Below are positions 45,051-56,398 of a stretch of DNA of 64,000 nucleotides, piece after piece. How positions within the stretch are numbered: the first letter of the stretch is position 1; the number at the start of each line of letters is the position of its first letter. Both the position numbers and the translations under genes were made by a program. Source of the DNA: Rhabdophis nuchalis (lineage: Eukaryota > Chordata > Lepidosauria > Squamata > Natricidae); contig CM077649.1 of the NCBI GenBank assembly GCA_039707465.1, positions 13,842,501-13,906,500 of the forward strand. Direction: 5' to 3'. Under the pieces are notes generated by a model. It searched no databases. It was not told where the DNA came from and worked only from the letters and a program-made list of their open reading frames with translations.

Positions 45051-45292
45051 CCATAGACTCACTTAAATGCTGGTTCTTGTTGTTCCTTCGACCAATTACA
45101 GTAGAGATTATCTGAATTTTTGTGTGAGTTTTTGGATTTAGTTGTTGCTAGTCTTCTGCCACTTCTAATGCTTTTTTTAAAAATTCAATGAGATTTAATA
45201 ATTTAAAGATTTGTTGTAATTTCTAATTTATTCTGATGCAAAGAGATATATTTTCTATTGAAGCTTGGTTAGATGATTTTTCATCTCTCTTT

Positions 45293-45465
45293 TATAGTTT
45301 AGTTTAGTTTAGTTTATTTACATTTATATCCCGCCCTTCTCCGCAAAGGACCCAGGGCGGCGCACAGGAAATTTAAAAAAACATACAGAGTACAAAAATA
45401 AATACACAATTTAAAATATAAATTAAACCGTCTTATCCTATGCTAATAATCTAAGGAATATTGTT
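45293..45465 (-). mobile_element. L2 LINE 3' end
   Basis: AGTTT repeat tail, box CGCAAAGGACCCAGGGCG and UTR only. Confidence 0.85.
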
Positions 45466-45784
45466 TCTGGCTGCTATCTATATATCTGTCAGATTATAAA
45501 TCAGTGTGGTTGAAATTTCTCTCTCTCTCCCTCTTAGCAGCTATAGCATTTTAAAAAAGACATTTTGTTTCTTATAGCATTCTGTAGACGAAAATTATTT
45601 GATTAATTTATTAAATGTTGCATCTTGTCACAATCAAGAAAACTCTAAAAAAATTGTGTAGTAGTGGTTCTGGCTTCTTAGAAACCTGAAAATGCCTAAG
45701 TGAAATTTTATTTTTAAATTCTGTCATTAACAATCTTATTAAGTAATAACCATATTATTCCGTTTTATTATAGTGATGACTAAT

Positions 45785-46026
45785 AATGTAGCAATAGCAC
45801 TTAGACGTATACACCGCTTCATAGTGCTTTTACAGCCCTCTCTAAGTGGTTTACAGAGTCAGCCTATTGTCCCCAAAAATCTGGCTTCTCATTTTACCCA
45901 CCTCAGAAGGATGGAAGGCTGAGTCAAACTAGAGCCAATGAGATTTGAATTGCTGAACTGCAGCTAGCAGTCAGCTGAAGTAGCCTGCAGTACTGCACTC
46001 TAACCACTGCGCCACCTTGGCTCTTG
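45785..46026 (-). mobile_element. Sauria-type tRNA SINE
   Basis: On the - strand the head GGTGGCGCAGTGGTTAGAGT gives an A box, and TTCAAATCTCA is a decayed B box. The body reads GACTCAGCCTTCCATCC and GTAAACCACTTAGAGAGGGC and ends in TAAGTGCTATTGCTA. This matches the squamate Sauria SINE, whose 3' end is shared with Bov-B. Confidence 0.85.
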
Positions 46027-46266
46027 TTGCATTCCGACTTCTATGCAATTTTGCAAGAGATGCAGATGAATATAATTCATAAAGTGACCTAGGCTGCCCT
46101 TTCCAAGTTAATTTGCAGATTAGAACATCAGTATTCTTCCTATACCATCTATCTCTAAATAACTTCCTCAACCTAAAATTAACCTTAAAAGATCTGACTA
46201 GCAGGATGAAAATATATAGATTGAGGATTTGGAAAAAATGAAGTCCAAAGGCAAAGTAAAAGAAAA

Positions 46267-46284
46267 TCAATCAATCAATCAATC

Positions 46285-46361
<77 letters not shown>
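46267..46361 (+). repeat. ATCA then TCTA microsatellite
   Basis: Five ATCA units, then about 19 TCTA units. Confidence 0.95.
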
Positions 46362-46700
46362 ATTGACTCTGTTTGTGTATGTTCCAGCATAATTCTGGAA
46401 CCCTCAAGCAATTTCAACCAAATTTAGTACACAGATTATTTACTCTCTGGAGACAAATACTGTGGAGGTAAAATATCCCTAACACCCCTCAGGGTGTTGT
46501 TCTGTTAAGATGCAGCTTGTTGTGCCTTTAAATGGATTCTACAGTACTGCTGTAAAATGGCTTCTACTTACAACACAGTGGAGTTGCCATGGTAATGGCT
46601 TCATAGTACTCCACAAGGCCCTCCTTCTGGTAAGGGGGAAAATCCAACAGTAGAAATTACATTTAGTCCAGACATTTCCCCCCTATGAATAAATATCCGA
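46362..46700. other. Possible unidentified repeat
   Basis: The sequence after the TCTA run (CAACCAAATTTAGTACACAG and neighbours) looks like dispersed-repeat wording, but I cannot name a family or find its ends. Confidence 0.3.
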
Positions 46701-47812
46701 GCAACATCAGGTTATCGGCGAGTTGTTTATAAAAGTGGAGGTTGCAATGCATCTTTTTCATTGCAAGAATATATGGAAATATGTACTGAAGATATGCAAG
46801 AAGATATGGAAATATGTATGGAGATATGTACTCAGACAAACAGATGTTTGTCTGAGTACATGTAAAGCCAATATAGACTAGATGTAGGCTAGTGTTTACC
46901 CCTTAGATAATACAAAAAATTTTGCACTAAGCTTGTACAAGTTGGCCCTATTTTGTCTTGTTTTTGCACCATAACAGCAATGGAATTCTTCTCAGTAATA
47001 TGCTTTACCTCACTCTGAGTCTCTTGTCTGACTGATAAGCCAGAGACTTCAACTGATGTGAACCAAAACAATACATCAGATTCAGTTTTCTTTTGAAAGT
47101 AAGGAGCCAAGTTGCTTCATAAAGCAATTTCAAAAGAGTCTGCATTCATAACTGAGCATCCTTCTAAATTTTATCTACTGGTTATTCCTCAAAGTACCTG
47201 CTTAACAATATAAACATGAGAACCACTAGATGTCAGCCTAGATGAAAATGTTATTTGAGAATCAAAACTTATATACAATTGTTACAGAAGTGAAGTCATG
47301 AGCAGAGTATATTTTTTTATCCAGTGACAACACACAAAAGATTAGCACTACCATCCTTAATGTTGTCCTTAAGTTGATCTGCCTTCTTCTAGTTGTTTTC
47401 AGCCAATTAAGATAGGATTAAATGTTCTTGGCTAATGGAATTTTATTTTGATTCTGTTTTGCAACTGAGTTTTGGGAAATGAAGTCAAACAAATATTTAC
47501 CAAAAAAAAAGACTACACTAACAAGTAATCCTGAATATAAATCCTCAGTATATAATGAATTATATTTGGAAGCAACGAAAGAGCTAATTCATTGATTTAC
47601 TTTAAGATCCTAGTCAAGATTTTAGCATGTTCAGTGCAGATTGGTACTCGTTGCTACTATCCCACTCGTGACTGCAGATGAGGTCAAAGGATAGATGGCA
47701 GATAGCAAGTTTTCACACTACATCATCAATGCATGTGTAATGCAATTACTGGTATTGTGTTAAATTGAGTTTCTGCTTGCCCCAACCCTGTTTCTGCAGA
47801 TACCTGGTAAGC
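46701..47812. other. Anonymous DNA
   Basis: No gene recognised. Confidence 0.4.
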
Positions 47813-47829
47813 AGGCAATAATGACTTCT

Positions 47830-48384
47830 TCTTTTGAAAAAGTTTTATTGGTTTTAACAATTTATGTTGGGAAAAGGGGTAAATAAGGTAATGAATAATA
47901 TTTGGAGCCTCCACATCGGATCTGATGACCGCCTCCGAGTCTTCATACATATTCAATTAAAAAGAAATTATCAAGGGGAAGGGGTACATACATTTTAAAA
48001 TCATAAATTTTCATATTATTTTATACATTCAATTACTTTATACTATTGACGTCTGTACAGGAATTACTAAAAAAAAAAATAACAAATTATTTTTGCGATC
48101 TGAGCCTCTTTGCTATAGTCTCTTCCTCCTCCCCCCCACCAGCAGGCGGACCCATGGCTCCTCCCGTTCCCATCTCATCAGCATCCAGAATTGAGGAATG
48201 TTTTTTTTTTAAATTATGCACCTCTTCAACTGTTTTAATTCTAACTCTTCCTCCCTCCCAGAATACCAGCATCCCTTCCGGCATCAACCACTTGAACCAC
48301 ACCCCCTTTTTGAATAATTTTTTAGTTAAGAAGGAATAATTCCTTCTTATATCTCTTATTTTCTTTGGGATCTGCTTCAATATT
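47830..48384 (-). mobile_element. ORF1-only (HAL1-like) retroposon, divergent copy
   Basis: A perfect 17-bp target duplication AGGCAATAATGACTTCT at 47813-47829 and 48385-48401. The - strand reads an ORF1 C-terminal domain, then a 3' UTR of about 250 bp ending CCAATAAAACTTTTTCAAAA. 5'-truncated at the QIPKKIRDIRR segment. It differs from the 60829 copy in the tail peptide and UTR, so it is a separate subfamily. Confidence 0.93.
48087..48384 (-). pseudogene. L1-type ORF1p C-terminal domain
   Basis: Open segment with KQIPKKIRDIRRNYSFLTK, GVWFKWLMPEGMLVFWEGGR, RIKTVEEVHNLKKKHSSIL and a terminal ETIAKRLRSQK. It corresponds to the RNA-binding C-terminal domain of L1 ORF1p. The coiled coil and RRM are lost by 5' truncation. 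Confidence 0.85.
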
Positions 48385-48401
48385 AGGCAATAATGACTTC
48401 T

Positions 48402-49274
48402 ATCCTCATTTTCATTTGTGGCATAAGTGAAAAGAGACTTCCTGTCTCTTTCCCATCCTCTCAACTTTGGCGCAGATACAGATGGTTATGATATGAAAGA
48501 GTGTTCATAATGCAGTTCAGGATACTCGGGTTAATACCCCATCAATTCTTTAACAATTCTTTGAATGGAAACAATATGTGTAATGAATGCTTAATATACT
48601 ATCTCCTTAAAATTGTTCTGCATTTCCTTGTTGATAGTTTTAGCTGCCAAACTATCCCTTCCCTATTATATCTGCTTGGTTTCTGTTCTATGTTTAGGCA
48701 CATATGCTTCAAGCCTGGGAACTTTGCAAAACTGTAGGTTTTATAAGAAAGCCTCTTTAAACAATCGGGAACTGCACTTTGTTTGCAATACAAGTGTGAG
48801 ACACAAATGTAATTAGAGAGTGATCACTTGTGTGGTAGAAAAATGCACGGCTGATCATGAAGAACTTCCAAAATGCAATATTTGCAAATATCTTGTTTTC
48901 TTCTGTGTGGTGAGTTAAGAAATGCTGTGAAAGCTAATCAGCAAGGAAAGGAAATGAACTGACAACAGCATGTCCATGGTTACATACAGTATAATTATGA
49001 GATAAGCAAATAAGAAGACGGAGCATCAGAATTAGTTCTCTGGAAGTCAAGCATATAATTATCAGTCAGATCAGCGGTATGAGCTCAGCCTTTCTTCAAT
49101 AAATGAGGTACTCAGACTGCCATGCCAGCCACTTTATACATCTAAATACTGAAAATACTCTGGGATTTCCATACCCGTGATCTTCACGGGACTGCTTGAC
49201 AATTGTAGCACTGAATGATGAAGAAGCCTTCATCAAGCGTGAGAAACAAATATTACCAGAGGGGATACTTTAAA
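48402..49274. other. Anonymous DNA
   Basis: No gene recognised. Confidence 0.4.
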
Positions 49275-49279
49275 GTAAA

Positions 49280-49524
49280 TGTTTCATTTGCGAAACAATG
49301 AGGAACAGGCACGGCTGTAATGTAACACATTTATTTAACCAGCTCAACTTCAGAACAAGAACAAGAACGGAACTGCCTGACAGCTATTTATCTGACAGCT
49401 GTCAGGCGGCAGAGCCAATCCCCAGGCTGCATTTTGCCGTGCCTGGCTCCGGGCGCGTGGGAACCAATCAGCACGCTTGTTTCCCGATCTGCCCGGCAGC
49501 AGTCTTATGTCCGAGGACTTAACA
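49280..49524 (-). repeat. gypsy-2 3' LTR
   Basis: 245 bp; on the - strand TGTTAAGTCCTCGG to GAAACA. The pol frame ends inside it at 49505. Confidence 0.95.
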
Positions 49525-49537
49525 CCTCTTCCCCCCG
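49525..49537 (-). promoter_or_regulatory. gypsy-2 polypurine tract
   Basis: On the - strand GGGGGGAAGAGG precedes the 3' LTR directly. Confidence 0.85.
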
Positions 49538-51249
49538 GATGGCGCTCGTGTAGTCGGACAGGTAGGCGGGCCGACGTCTGATCCGGCCCGACCTGCGCAG
49601 TTCGATGGTGGTCTTTTCAGGAGGAGGAGAAGTGTCGCTGCTGTCCGCCGATGGGTGGCGTAGGATCAGCTCTTTGCTGGAAAACTCCGCCCGTGGAACG
49701 GGGCGGCCCACAACAGGTGAGATACCCGACGAGATCGCTTCGGGTCGGGAAGTAGGAGGCGGCTCTGTCTGTAGGGATGGTTGCCGGTAGGCGGCAGCAG
49801 GCGGCAGGTTGGCGTTCCCTCTGGTTACTAACTGTTGGTCTTCCCCGGAGATGCGCCGCCGCAATTGGTTTATATAGCGGCGCCACTCTCTTCCAGACTC
49901 GGTCCGGACCCTATAGGAACAGGGCCCAGTAATAGCGGTTATGTACCCCGGAAGCCATTTTGGTTCCCCCGTAAAATTCTGCGCAAAAACGGGATCCCCC
50001 ACGCAGAAGTGTCTCATTACCCCTGGGTCCCCCAAAGGCCCCTGAGGTGTAAACTCCGGATGCAGTCTATCAAGTGTAGTCCGGAGTCGGTGGCCCATTA
50101 GGATCTCCGCGGGGCTTTTACCCGAATTCTGACAAGGTGTGGTATGCTGGGCAAACATGAAAGCTGAGAGGCGGGTGTGCCAACTGCCCTTGTCCAAACG
50201 GCTAAGGCCCTCTTTTACAGAGCGGACAGCTCGTTCGGCAAGGGCATTCCCTTTGGGGGGATAAGGGGCAACAAATACCTGTCTAACCCCCAGAGAGGCC
50301 AGAAATGACTGAAATGTGGCAGACACAAATTGTGGCCCATTGTCGGATACAACGGTGTCAGGTAACCCATGGGTGGCAAACAACCTGGTTAAAACCCTAA
50401 TCGTAGACTCGGCCGTAATAGAGGTTAGGTGGCAAACTTCAATCCACTTGGACAATGCATCCACCACCATGAGGAGAAAATTGTTTCCCTCCATAGGGCC
50501 TGCAAAGTCCAAGTGGATTCGAGACCATGGGCTTTTTGGTATGTCCCATTCCCTAGGAGGAATGGAGGGAGGCGCGGGCCTGGAACGTTAACAATTGGAG
50601 CATTGCTGCACCCAGGACGTAATGTCGGCGTCCATGTTGGGCCACCAGGCATAGGCGCGCCCTAAGGCTTTCATGTGGACTATGCCCGGATGGCCATCAT
50701 GGAGGCGAGACAATACCGTGGACTGCAATTCAGTTGGAATGACAACCCTAGTTCCCCACAAAAGACAACCCTGAAATTCTGACAATTCCTCGCGACGGCG
50801 GAGGAAGGGGGTAAACCTTGGGGCAACTGTCCGTTGGGGCCACCCTCTCCGCACCCAATCTAAAACCTGGGAGAGAACAGTGTCCTGCTTGGAATATCGG
50901 GCGATGTCAATGGCAGTGAGTGGAAGGGTAATGTCATCCAGTTGGAAAATTGTGGAAACAGGAGCAGGGTCAGTTACTAAGAGTGGCAATGGGCACCTGC
51001 TGAGGGCATCAGCATGGTCAATGTGTTTACCAGGTCGGTAAAATAAGGAGTAGGAATAGGAAGACAAAAACTCAGACCAACGTAACATTCGGGGCGATAA
51101 GACTGGAGGCATAGGACGATCCCCTGCCAGTATGCCCAATAACGGTTTATGATCTGTGATCAGGGTGAAGGGACGGCCATAAAGAAAATAATGGAAGCGT
51201 TTTACTCCCGCAACGGCAGCCAAAGCCTCCTTATCAAGCTGGCTATAAT

Positions 51250-51250
<1 letters not shown>

Positions 51251-51333
<83 letters not shown>

Positions 51334-53147
51334 TTTATTTATAACCCGCTCTCTCTCCCCGAAGGGACTCGAGGCAGGGCACAGGGAAATTAAAAACAAA
51401 TTGACACAGACAAAGTACAAAGTTAAAAACACATTAAACATATCCTGCGCTAAAAAATCTATAAAAATAAAAACTATCCCTAAAAACCCCTTAACACTAT
51501 TAAATTTACTTAAAATTACCCTAGGCCAGCCAAATGGAAGAAATGAGTTTTTAAAAGCTGTCGGAAGGAGCGAAGGTCTGTGGTTGTTCTGATTTTGGGG
51601 GGAAGGTCATTCCAGAGGGTCGGGCCCGCCACAGAGAAGGCCCTTCCCCTGGACGTCGCCCGCTGGCACGGCCTAGTGGATGGCACCCAGAGAAGTCCTT
51701 CTCTGTGGGAGCGAATCGGTCGCAGGGATGTATGAGGCAGAATGCGATCCCGCAGATAGCTAGGTCCCGTGCCATGGAGCGCTTTAAAGATGGTAACTAA
51801 CACCTTGAAGCGCACCCGAAAGACGACAGGCAGCCAGTGCAGCTCGCGCAGGAGCGGTGTTACATGGGAGAACCTAGAGGCTCCCATAACTACCCGTGCG
51901 GCTGCATTCTGGACTAGCTGAAGCCTTCGGGTGCACCTCAAGGGGAGCCCCATGTAGAGGGCATGGCAGTAGTCCAGTTGGGATGTCACGAGGGCATGAG
52001 TGACTGTGCAAAGGGCACCCCAATCCAATAGGGGACGCAACTGGCAGACCAGGCGAACCTGGTAAAATGCCCTCCTGGCCACGGCTGTCACTTGATCTTC
52101 CATGGACAGCCGGGCATCAAGGAGGACGCCCAAGTTGCATGCCCCATCCACAGGGGTAAGGCGATCGTCCCCTATGGCCAGTGATGGAGTCAATTGGTTG
52201 TATCGGGATGCCGGAAACCACAGCCACTCGGTCTTGGACGGGTTGAGTGTGAGTCTGTTACTTCCCATCCAGGCCCGCACGGCTTCCAGGCACTGACACA
52301 TCACCGCTACGGCATCGTTGGGGTGGTTTGGGGTAGATATATACAGCTGCGTGTCGTCAGCGTAGAGGTGGTACTCGACCCCAAAACCACGGATGATCTC
52401 ACCCAGCGGCTTCATATATGTGTTGAACAGGAGTGGCGAGAGGACCGACCCCTGAGGCACCCCACAAGTGAGGGGCCTAGAGGTCGACCTCTGCCCTCCT
52501 GTCAACACAAATTGCGATCGACCGGAGAGGTAGGAGGAGAACCACCGCAGCACGGTGCCTCTCACCCCCAACCCCTCCAGCCGATGCAATAGGATACCAT
52601 GGTCGATGGTATCAAAAGCCGCTGAGAGGTCTAATAGGACCAGGATGGAGGAACAACCCCCATCTCTGGCCCTCCAGAGATCATCTACCAACGCGACCAA
52701 TGCCGTCTTGGTGCTGTGTCCGGGCCGGAAGCCGGACTGGCGCGGGTCCAGATAATCAACTTCCTCCAGATGACGGGGAAACTGTTGTGCCACCACACTC
52801 TCTACAACCTTCGCCAAAAAGCGAAGATTGGAGATCGGACGGTAATTCACCAATAATGCCGGGTCCAGAGAGGGCTTCTTGAGGAGGGGTCTCACCATCG
52901 CCTCTTTAAGGGAGGCCGGCAAGAACCGGGAAGCATTGACCACCTCCTGGAGCCAGCCTCGTGTAACCTCCCAGGATGCCAGTACAAGCCAGGAGGGACA
53001 CGGATCCAATAAACATGTGGTAGCTCGCAGTCGCCCACGTAACCTGTCCATATCCTCGGAAGTAACAGAGTCGAACTCTTCCCACAAAACTGTCTCAAGA
53101 CCTGCCTCGGGGCATCCCACTGGACCACTCTCGGTGGGGACCATTCA
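51251..53147 (-). mobile_element. L2 LINE inserted in gypsy-2 RNase H
   Basis: Longest L2 in the window. It starts with an AAT run (51251-51330), the box CCCCGAAGGGACTCGAGGC, a 3' UTR, then a long open coding region. The insertion lies between gypsy codons for TLSKAE and NYSQLDKEAL; about one codon is lost and no clear target duplication is seen. Confidence 0.93.
51516..53144 (-). CDS. L2 ORF2p reverse transcriptase, 5'-truncated
   Basis: 542 open codons with no stop. Motifs in order: PLLKKPSLDP and NYRPISNL (RT 0-1), SGFRPGHSTKTALVALVDD, VLLDLSAAFDTIDH, CGVPQGSVLSPLLFN, the catalytic YADDTQLYIS, LNPSKTEWLWFP, NLGVLLDARLSMEDQV, LHWLPVVFRVRFKVL and the terminal GPTLWNDLPP and LLKTHFFHLAGLG. 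The N-terminal endonuclease is missing through 5' truncation, so this copy cannot mobilise itself. An intact frame with LTR-element decay around it indicates that L2 arrived after gypsy-2. Confidence 0.92.
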   Translation of the reverse strand: MVPTESGPVGCPEAGLETVLWEEFDSVTSEDMDRLRGRLRATTCLLDPCPSWLVLASWEVTRGWLQEVVNASRFLPASLKEAMVRPLLKKPSLDPALLVNYRPISNLRFLAKVVESVVAQQFPRHLEEVDYLDPRQSGFRPGHSTKTALVALVDDLWRARDGGCSSILVLLDLSAAFDTIDHGILLHRLEGLGVRGTVLRWFSSYLSGRSQFVLTGGQRSTSRPLTCGVPQGSVLSPLLFNTYMKPLGEIIRGFGVEYHLYADDTQLYISTPNHPNDAVAVMCQCLEAVRAWMGSNRLTLNPSKTEWLWFPASRYNQLTPSLAIGDDRLTPVDGACNLGVLLDARLSMEDQVTAVARRAFYQVRLVCQLRPLLDWGALCTVTHALVTSQLDYCHALYMGLPLRCTRRLQLVQNAAARVVMGASRFSHVTPLLRELHWLPVVFRVRFKVLVTIFKALHGTGPSYLRDRILPHTSLRPIRSHREGLLWVPSTRPCQRATSRGRAFSVAGPTLWNDLPPKIRTTTDLRSFRQLLKTHFFHLAGLG

Positions 53148-55531
53148 CTCAGCCTTTGATAAGGTGCGAGAGTAAAACGCGACAGGAGCTTCAAGGCCAT
53201 TGGGAAGGGTGTGACTAAGGACTGCGCCCACGCCAAAAGGGGAGGCATCACAAGCTAATACTAAAGGTAACTTCTCGCTGTATTGAACAGCAGAGGAAGT
53301 CAGCAATCCTTTGACGGTCTGGAAGGCGTGCTCTTCCAGATCCGTCCAACTCTAGGGAGTGGCACTGTCCAATAATCAGTGCAACGGTTCTGCCACTGTG
53401 GCTTTATGCGGCAAGAACACAGCATAGAAATGTAATAACCCCAGGAAGGCTTGTAATTCTTCCTTGGATTTAGGAGTTGGGGCAGATACTATAGCGTCGA
53501 TTTTGGAAGGGGTGGGGCGAATACCCTGGCCATCAATCAGATAGCCAAGGAATTCGACCGAAGGGACCCCAAGACGACATTTGGAGCGTTTCAGTCTAAG
53601 ACCAGCAGTTCTGAAACGCTGGAAAACTTGTCGAAGTTTAGCCCCAAGCTCATGAAGGCTTGGGGCGGCAACTAAAATGTCATCGAAATATGGTACCACT
53701 CCAGCAATCCCATGAAGCATCCGCTCCATGAGACTCTGGAATAGCCCAGGTGCCACACTGACTCCAAATTGCAGGCGGCGGCATTTGAAAGCCCCGCAAT
53801 GCGTAACTATAGTTTGCGCAAGCGCAGTGGCTTCGTCTACAGGCAACTGCTGGTATGCCTGCACCAGGTCTAATTTGGCAAAAACCTAGCCCTGACCCAT
53901 AGAGTGCAACACATGCTGCACTACAGGTACAGGGTAGGGATGAGCCTGTAAGGCTTTATTCAATGTCGATTTAAAGTCCCCGCAGATCCTGACAGAGCCG
54001 TCTGGTTTGACCGGGGTGACAATAGGGGTCTCCCAAGGGGCGTGATCTACAGGTTCTAGCACGCCTTGGGATATCAATTTATCTATTTCAGTGTCCACCC
54101 TGGTCCTTAAAGCTAGGGGTACACGCCTCGCTTTGAGGCGGATTGGTGCCATCTGCGGGTCAATATTCAATGAAATGGGGGTACCTTTATAGGAGCCCAG
54201 GGATTCGTCGAACACATCGGCGAACTCCATTAACAGGTCAGAGAATGCGTCTGCAGGGATGGTACTGTGAATACCCTCAATCGTAAAACCCAAAACCCTG
54301 AACCAATCTAACCCAAGTAAAGAGGGCAATGGGTTGGTGACTACAATTAAAGGTAATTTCCCTGTAAACTGCCCATAGCTGACATTAACTTTAGCCCATC
54401 CCAAAATCGGAATAGGGTTTCCTTGATAGTCACGCAAATGACAAGGGCAGGTTTGCAGCTGAGACTTTTGAAAAGATGGAAGGATCTTTGACAGGGTGGC
54501 CCAGGAGACGATGGTCTTCGCGGAGCCCGTATCCAATTCCATCTCACACTGGTGGCCTTCAATGGAAATGCGGAGATGAATCTTCGCTCTACCTGGGGAA
54601 GAGACGGAGGCTGAGCTGATAGACCAGTCATCGGAAGAGATGGGGTCTCCCCATAGCTGATTGACCTCCTTGGAAGCCGCAAAAACTCTGTCCTGGCGGC
54701 GTGGCTTTGGGCAGGCTATATCGGTTGGGGGGGCAGGCGTAGTAGCCCTGCAAACAACTGCCAAATGCCCCTTCTTTCTGCAACGGCGGCATGTCACATC
54801 TTTAAACTTGCACTGGGAGCGCAAGTGTTTTCCTCCACAGCTGAGGCAAGTTTTTCCAATGTTAGTAGGCACTGAGCCCACTCTGCCGGTGATCTTGAGG
54901 CGGCTGACCTCAGATGTGACATCAGAGGTAAAGTCTTCCTCCCCTGTTTGACAAATTGCGGAGGGAGGTAAAGGGCTAGAGGTGTAGGTTTGCTGAAACT
55001 TTTGGAGAACTGAGGTAGTTCTCTCAGCCATCTCCGATGCCCTTGCCTCATCGATGGCAATAGTGAGTGTCAATTCGGAGCAGACAAGTAAGCGCCGTTG
55101 TAATCGCCCATCTCGCACCCCGTAAATGAATTGTTCCAACAGGGCTTCCTCTAGGTCAGTAAAATTACACTGCACTGCGGAGGCTCTGAGGGCAGCGACA
55201 TAGTTGTTTACGGACTGACCTTCACGCTGTAGACATTGCCGGAAAGCCTGTCGCTTAGCATAGCGAGATGGTGCAGGGGCATAATGGCCCTTTAATTTAT
55301 TTAAGAGAATGTCCCAGGCAACTGAATGAACAGGAGTAGGAGAGACCAAAGCCCTGGCGGTAGCGAACATTTCGGGTCCGCAGGAGCTGAGGAAAATGCC
55401 CCTTTTCCTCTCAGGGGAAAGGGCTGCGAGGTCTTGTGCCTGTAGGAAGCATTCAAAACGCTCAAGAAAAGCGTCCCAGGATTTGTGGTCTGGAGAAAAC
55501 TCAGCGAACAAACGAGTGGTTAAAATCCCGG

Positions 55532-55546
55532 CCATCCTCGTCGCCA
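55532..55546 (-). promoter_or_regulatory. gypsy-2 primer-binding site (tRNA-Ser type)
   Basis: On the - strand TGGCGACGAGGATGG follows the 5' LTR by one base and matches the 3' end of a vertebrate tRNA-Ser(GCT)-type molecule as I remember it. It contains the ATG used for gag. Confidence 0.65.
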
Positions 55547-55547
55547 A

Positions 55548-55789
55548 TGTTTCGTTTGCGAAACAATGAGGAACAGGCACGGCTGTAATGTAACACGTTT
55601 ATTTAACGAGCTCAAGTTCATAACAAGAAGAACGGAACTGCCTGACAGCTATTTATCTGACAGCTGTCAGGCGGCAGAGCCAATCCCCAGGCTGCATTTT
55701 GCTGCGCCTGGCTCCGGGCACGTGGGAACCAATCAGCACGCTTGGTTCCCGATCTGCCCGGCAGCAGTCATAAGTCCGAGGACTTAACA
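55548..55789 (-). repeat. gypsy-2 5' LTR
   Basis: 242 bp, pairs with 49280-49524. On the - strand it has an AGATAAATAG TATA-like box and an AATAAA signal. Confidence 0.95.
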
Positions 55790-55794
55790 GTAAA

Positions 55795-55960
55795 AACAAA
55801 TCTATAATATACACTGCCAAATCACAGAAAGAAAATCATTTGATAAAGCATGAGTACCATATTCTATCTGCCATAACACAGAGGCCAAGACCTGAAGAGT
55901 GCAGGTATCTGGAATACTGAAGTAGCCGAAGAACATATTTTAGGTATTCTAAGTAAATCT
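55795..55960. other. Anonymous DNA
   Basis: Flank of gypsy-2; no gene. Confidence 0.4.
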
Positions 55961-55961
55961 G

Positions 55962-56398
55962 AAATACAATACAATAATACAATAGCAGAGTTGGAAGGGA
56001 CCTTGTAGGTCTTCTAGTCCAACCCCCTGCGTGGGCAGGAACCTTATACCATTTCAGACAAATGGCTGTCTAACATCTTCTTAAAGACTTCCAGGGTTGG
56101 GGCATTCACAACTTCTGGAGGCAAGCTGTTCCAGAGGTTAATTGTTCTGACTGTCAGGAAATTTCTCCTCAGTTCTAAGTTGCTTCTCTCCTTGATTAGT
56201 TTCCACCCATTGCTTCTTGTCCTGCCCCCAGGTGCCTTGGAGAATAGTTTGGCTCCCTCTTCTTTGTGGCACCCTCTGAGATATCAGAACACTCCTATCA
56301 TGTCTCCCCTGGTCCTTCTCTTCATCAAACTAGACATACCCAGCTCCTGCAACCGTTCTTCATATGTTTTAGCCTCCCGTCTCCTAATCATCTTAGTT
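55962..56398 (-). mobile_element. CR1 LINE 3' end
   Basis: ATTGTATT tail and the GGTTGGACTAGAAGACC box, then the complement of the C-terminal coding region (EGAKLFSKAPGG; NLEL-RNFL). Same subfamily as 40329-43183; 5'-truncated. Confidence 0.92.

Larger units (their letters stand above)
49505..55535 (-). pseudogene. gypsy-2 gag-pol polyprotein, broken
   Basis: Starts at the ATG at 55535 (MAGILTTRLF), which lies inside the primer-binding site; the frame is open into the LTR but this ATG aligns with the gypsy-1 start. Gag has two zinc knuckles (CLSCGGKHLRSQC and CRRCRKKGHLAVVC). Protease has DTGS. Reverse transcriptase has an intact YFDD (53679-53690). In-frame stops: TAG 53886-53888 in the early RT, TGA 53376-53378, TAG 53352-53354, and TAA 50588-50590 after the integrase zinc finger. 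RNase H (ACDASPFGVGAVLS...) is split by the L2. Integrase shows HHCC, then DFAGP, VVSDNGPQF and NALAERAV carrying the catalytic D, D and E. The C-terminus is RRSGRIRRRPAYL. A polymerase with intact catalytic residues but no way to be translated whole. Confidence 0.93.
49280..55789 (-). mobile_element. Ty3/gypsy LTR retrotransposon, gypsy-2
   Basis: A full-length provirus on the - strand with LTRs of 245 and 242 bp and a perfect 5-bp target duplication GTAAA (49275-49279, 55790-55794). By eye the LTRs differ at 11 positions plus a 3-bp indel (about 4.5 percent), so it is older than gypsy-1. A 1.9-kb L2 (51251-53147) interrupts RNase H. Gag-pol carries at least four nonsense codons. The gene order and tRNA-Ser primer site match gypsy-1, but the sequences are well diverged, so two families of one lineage are present. 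Confidence 0.95.
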
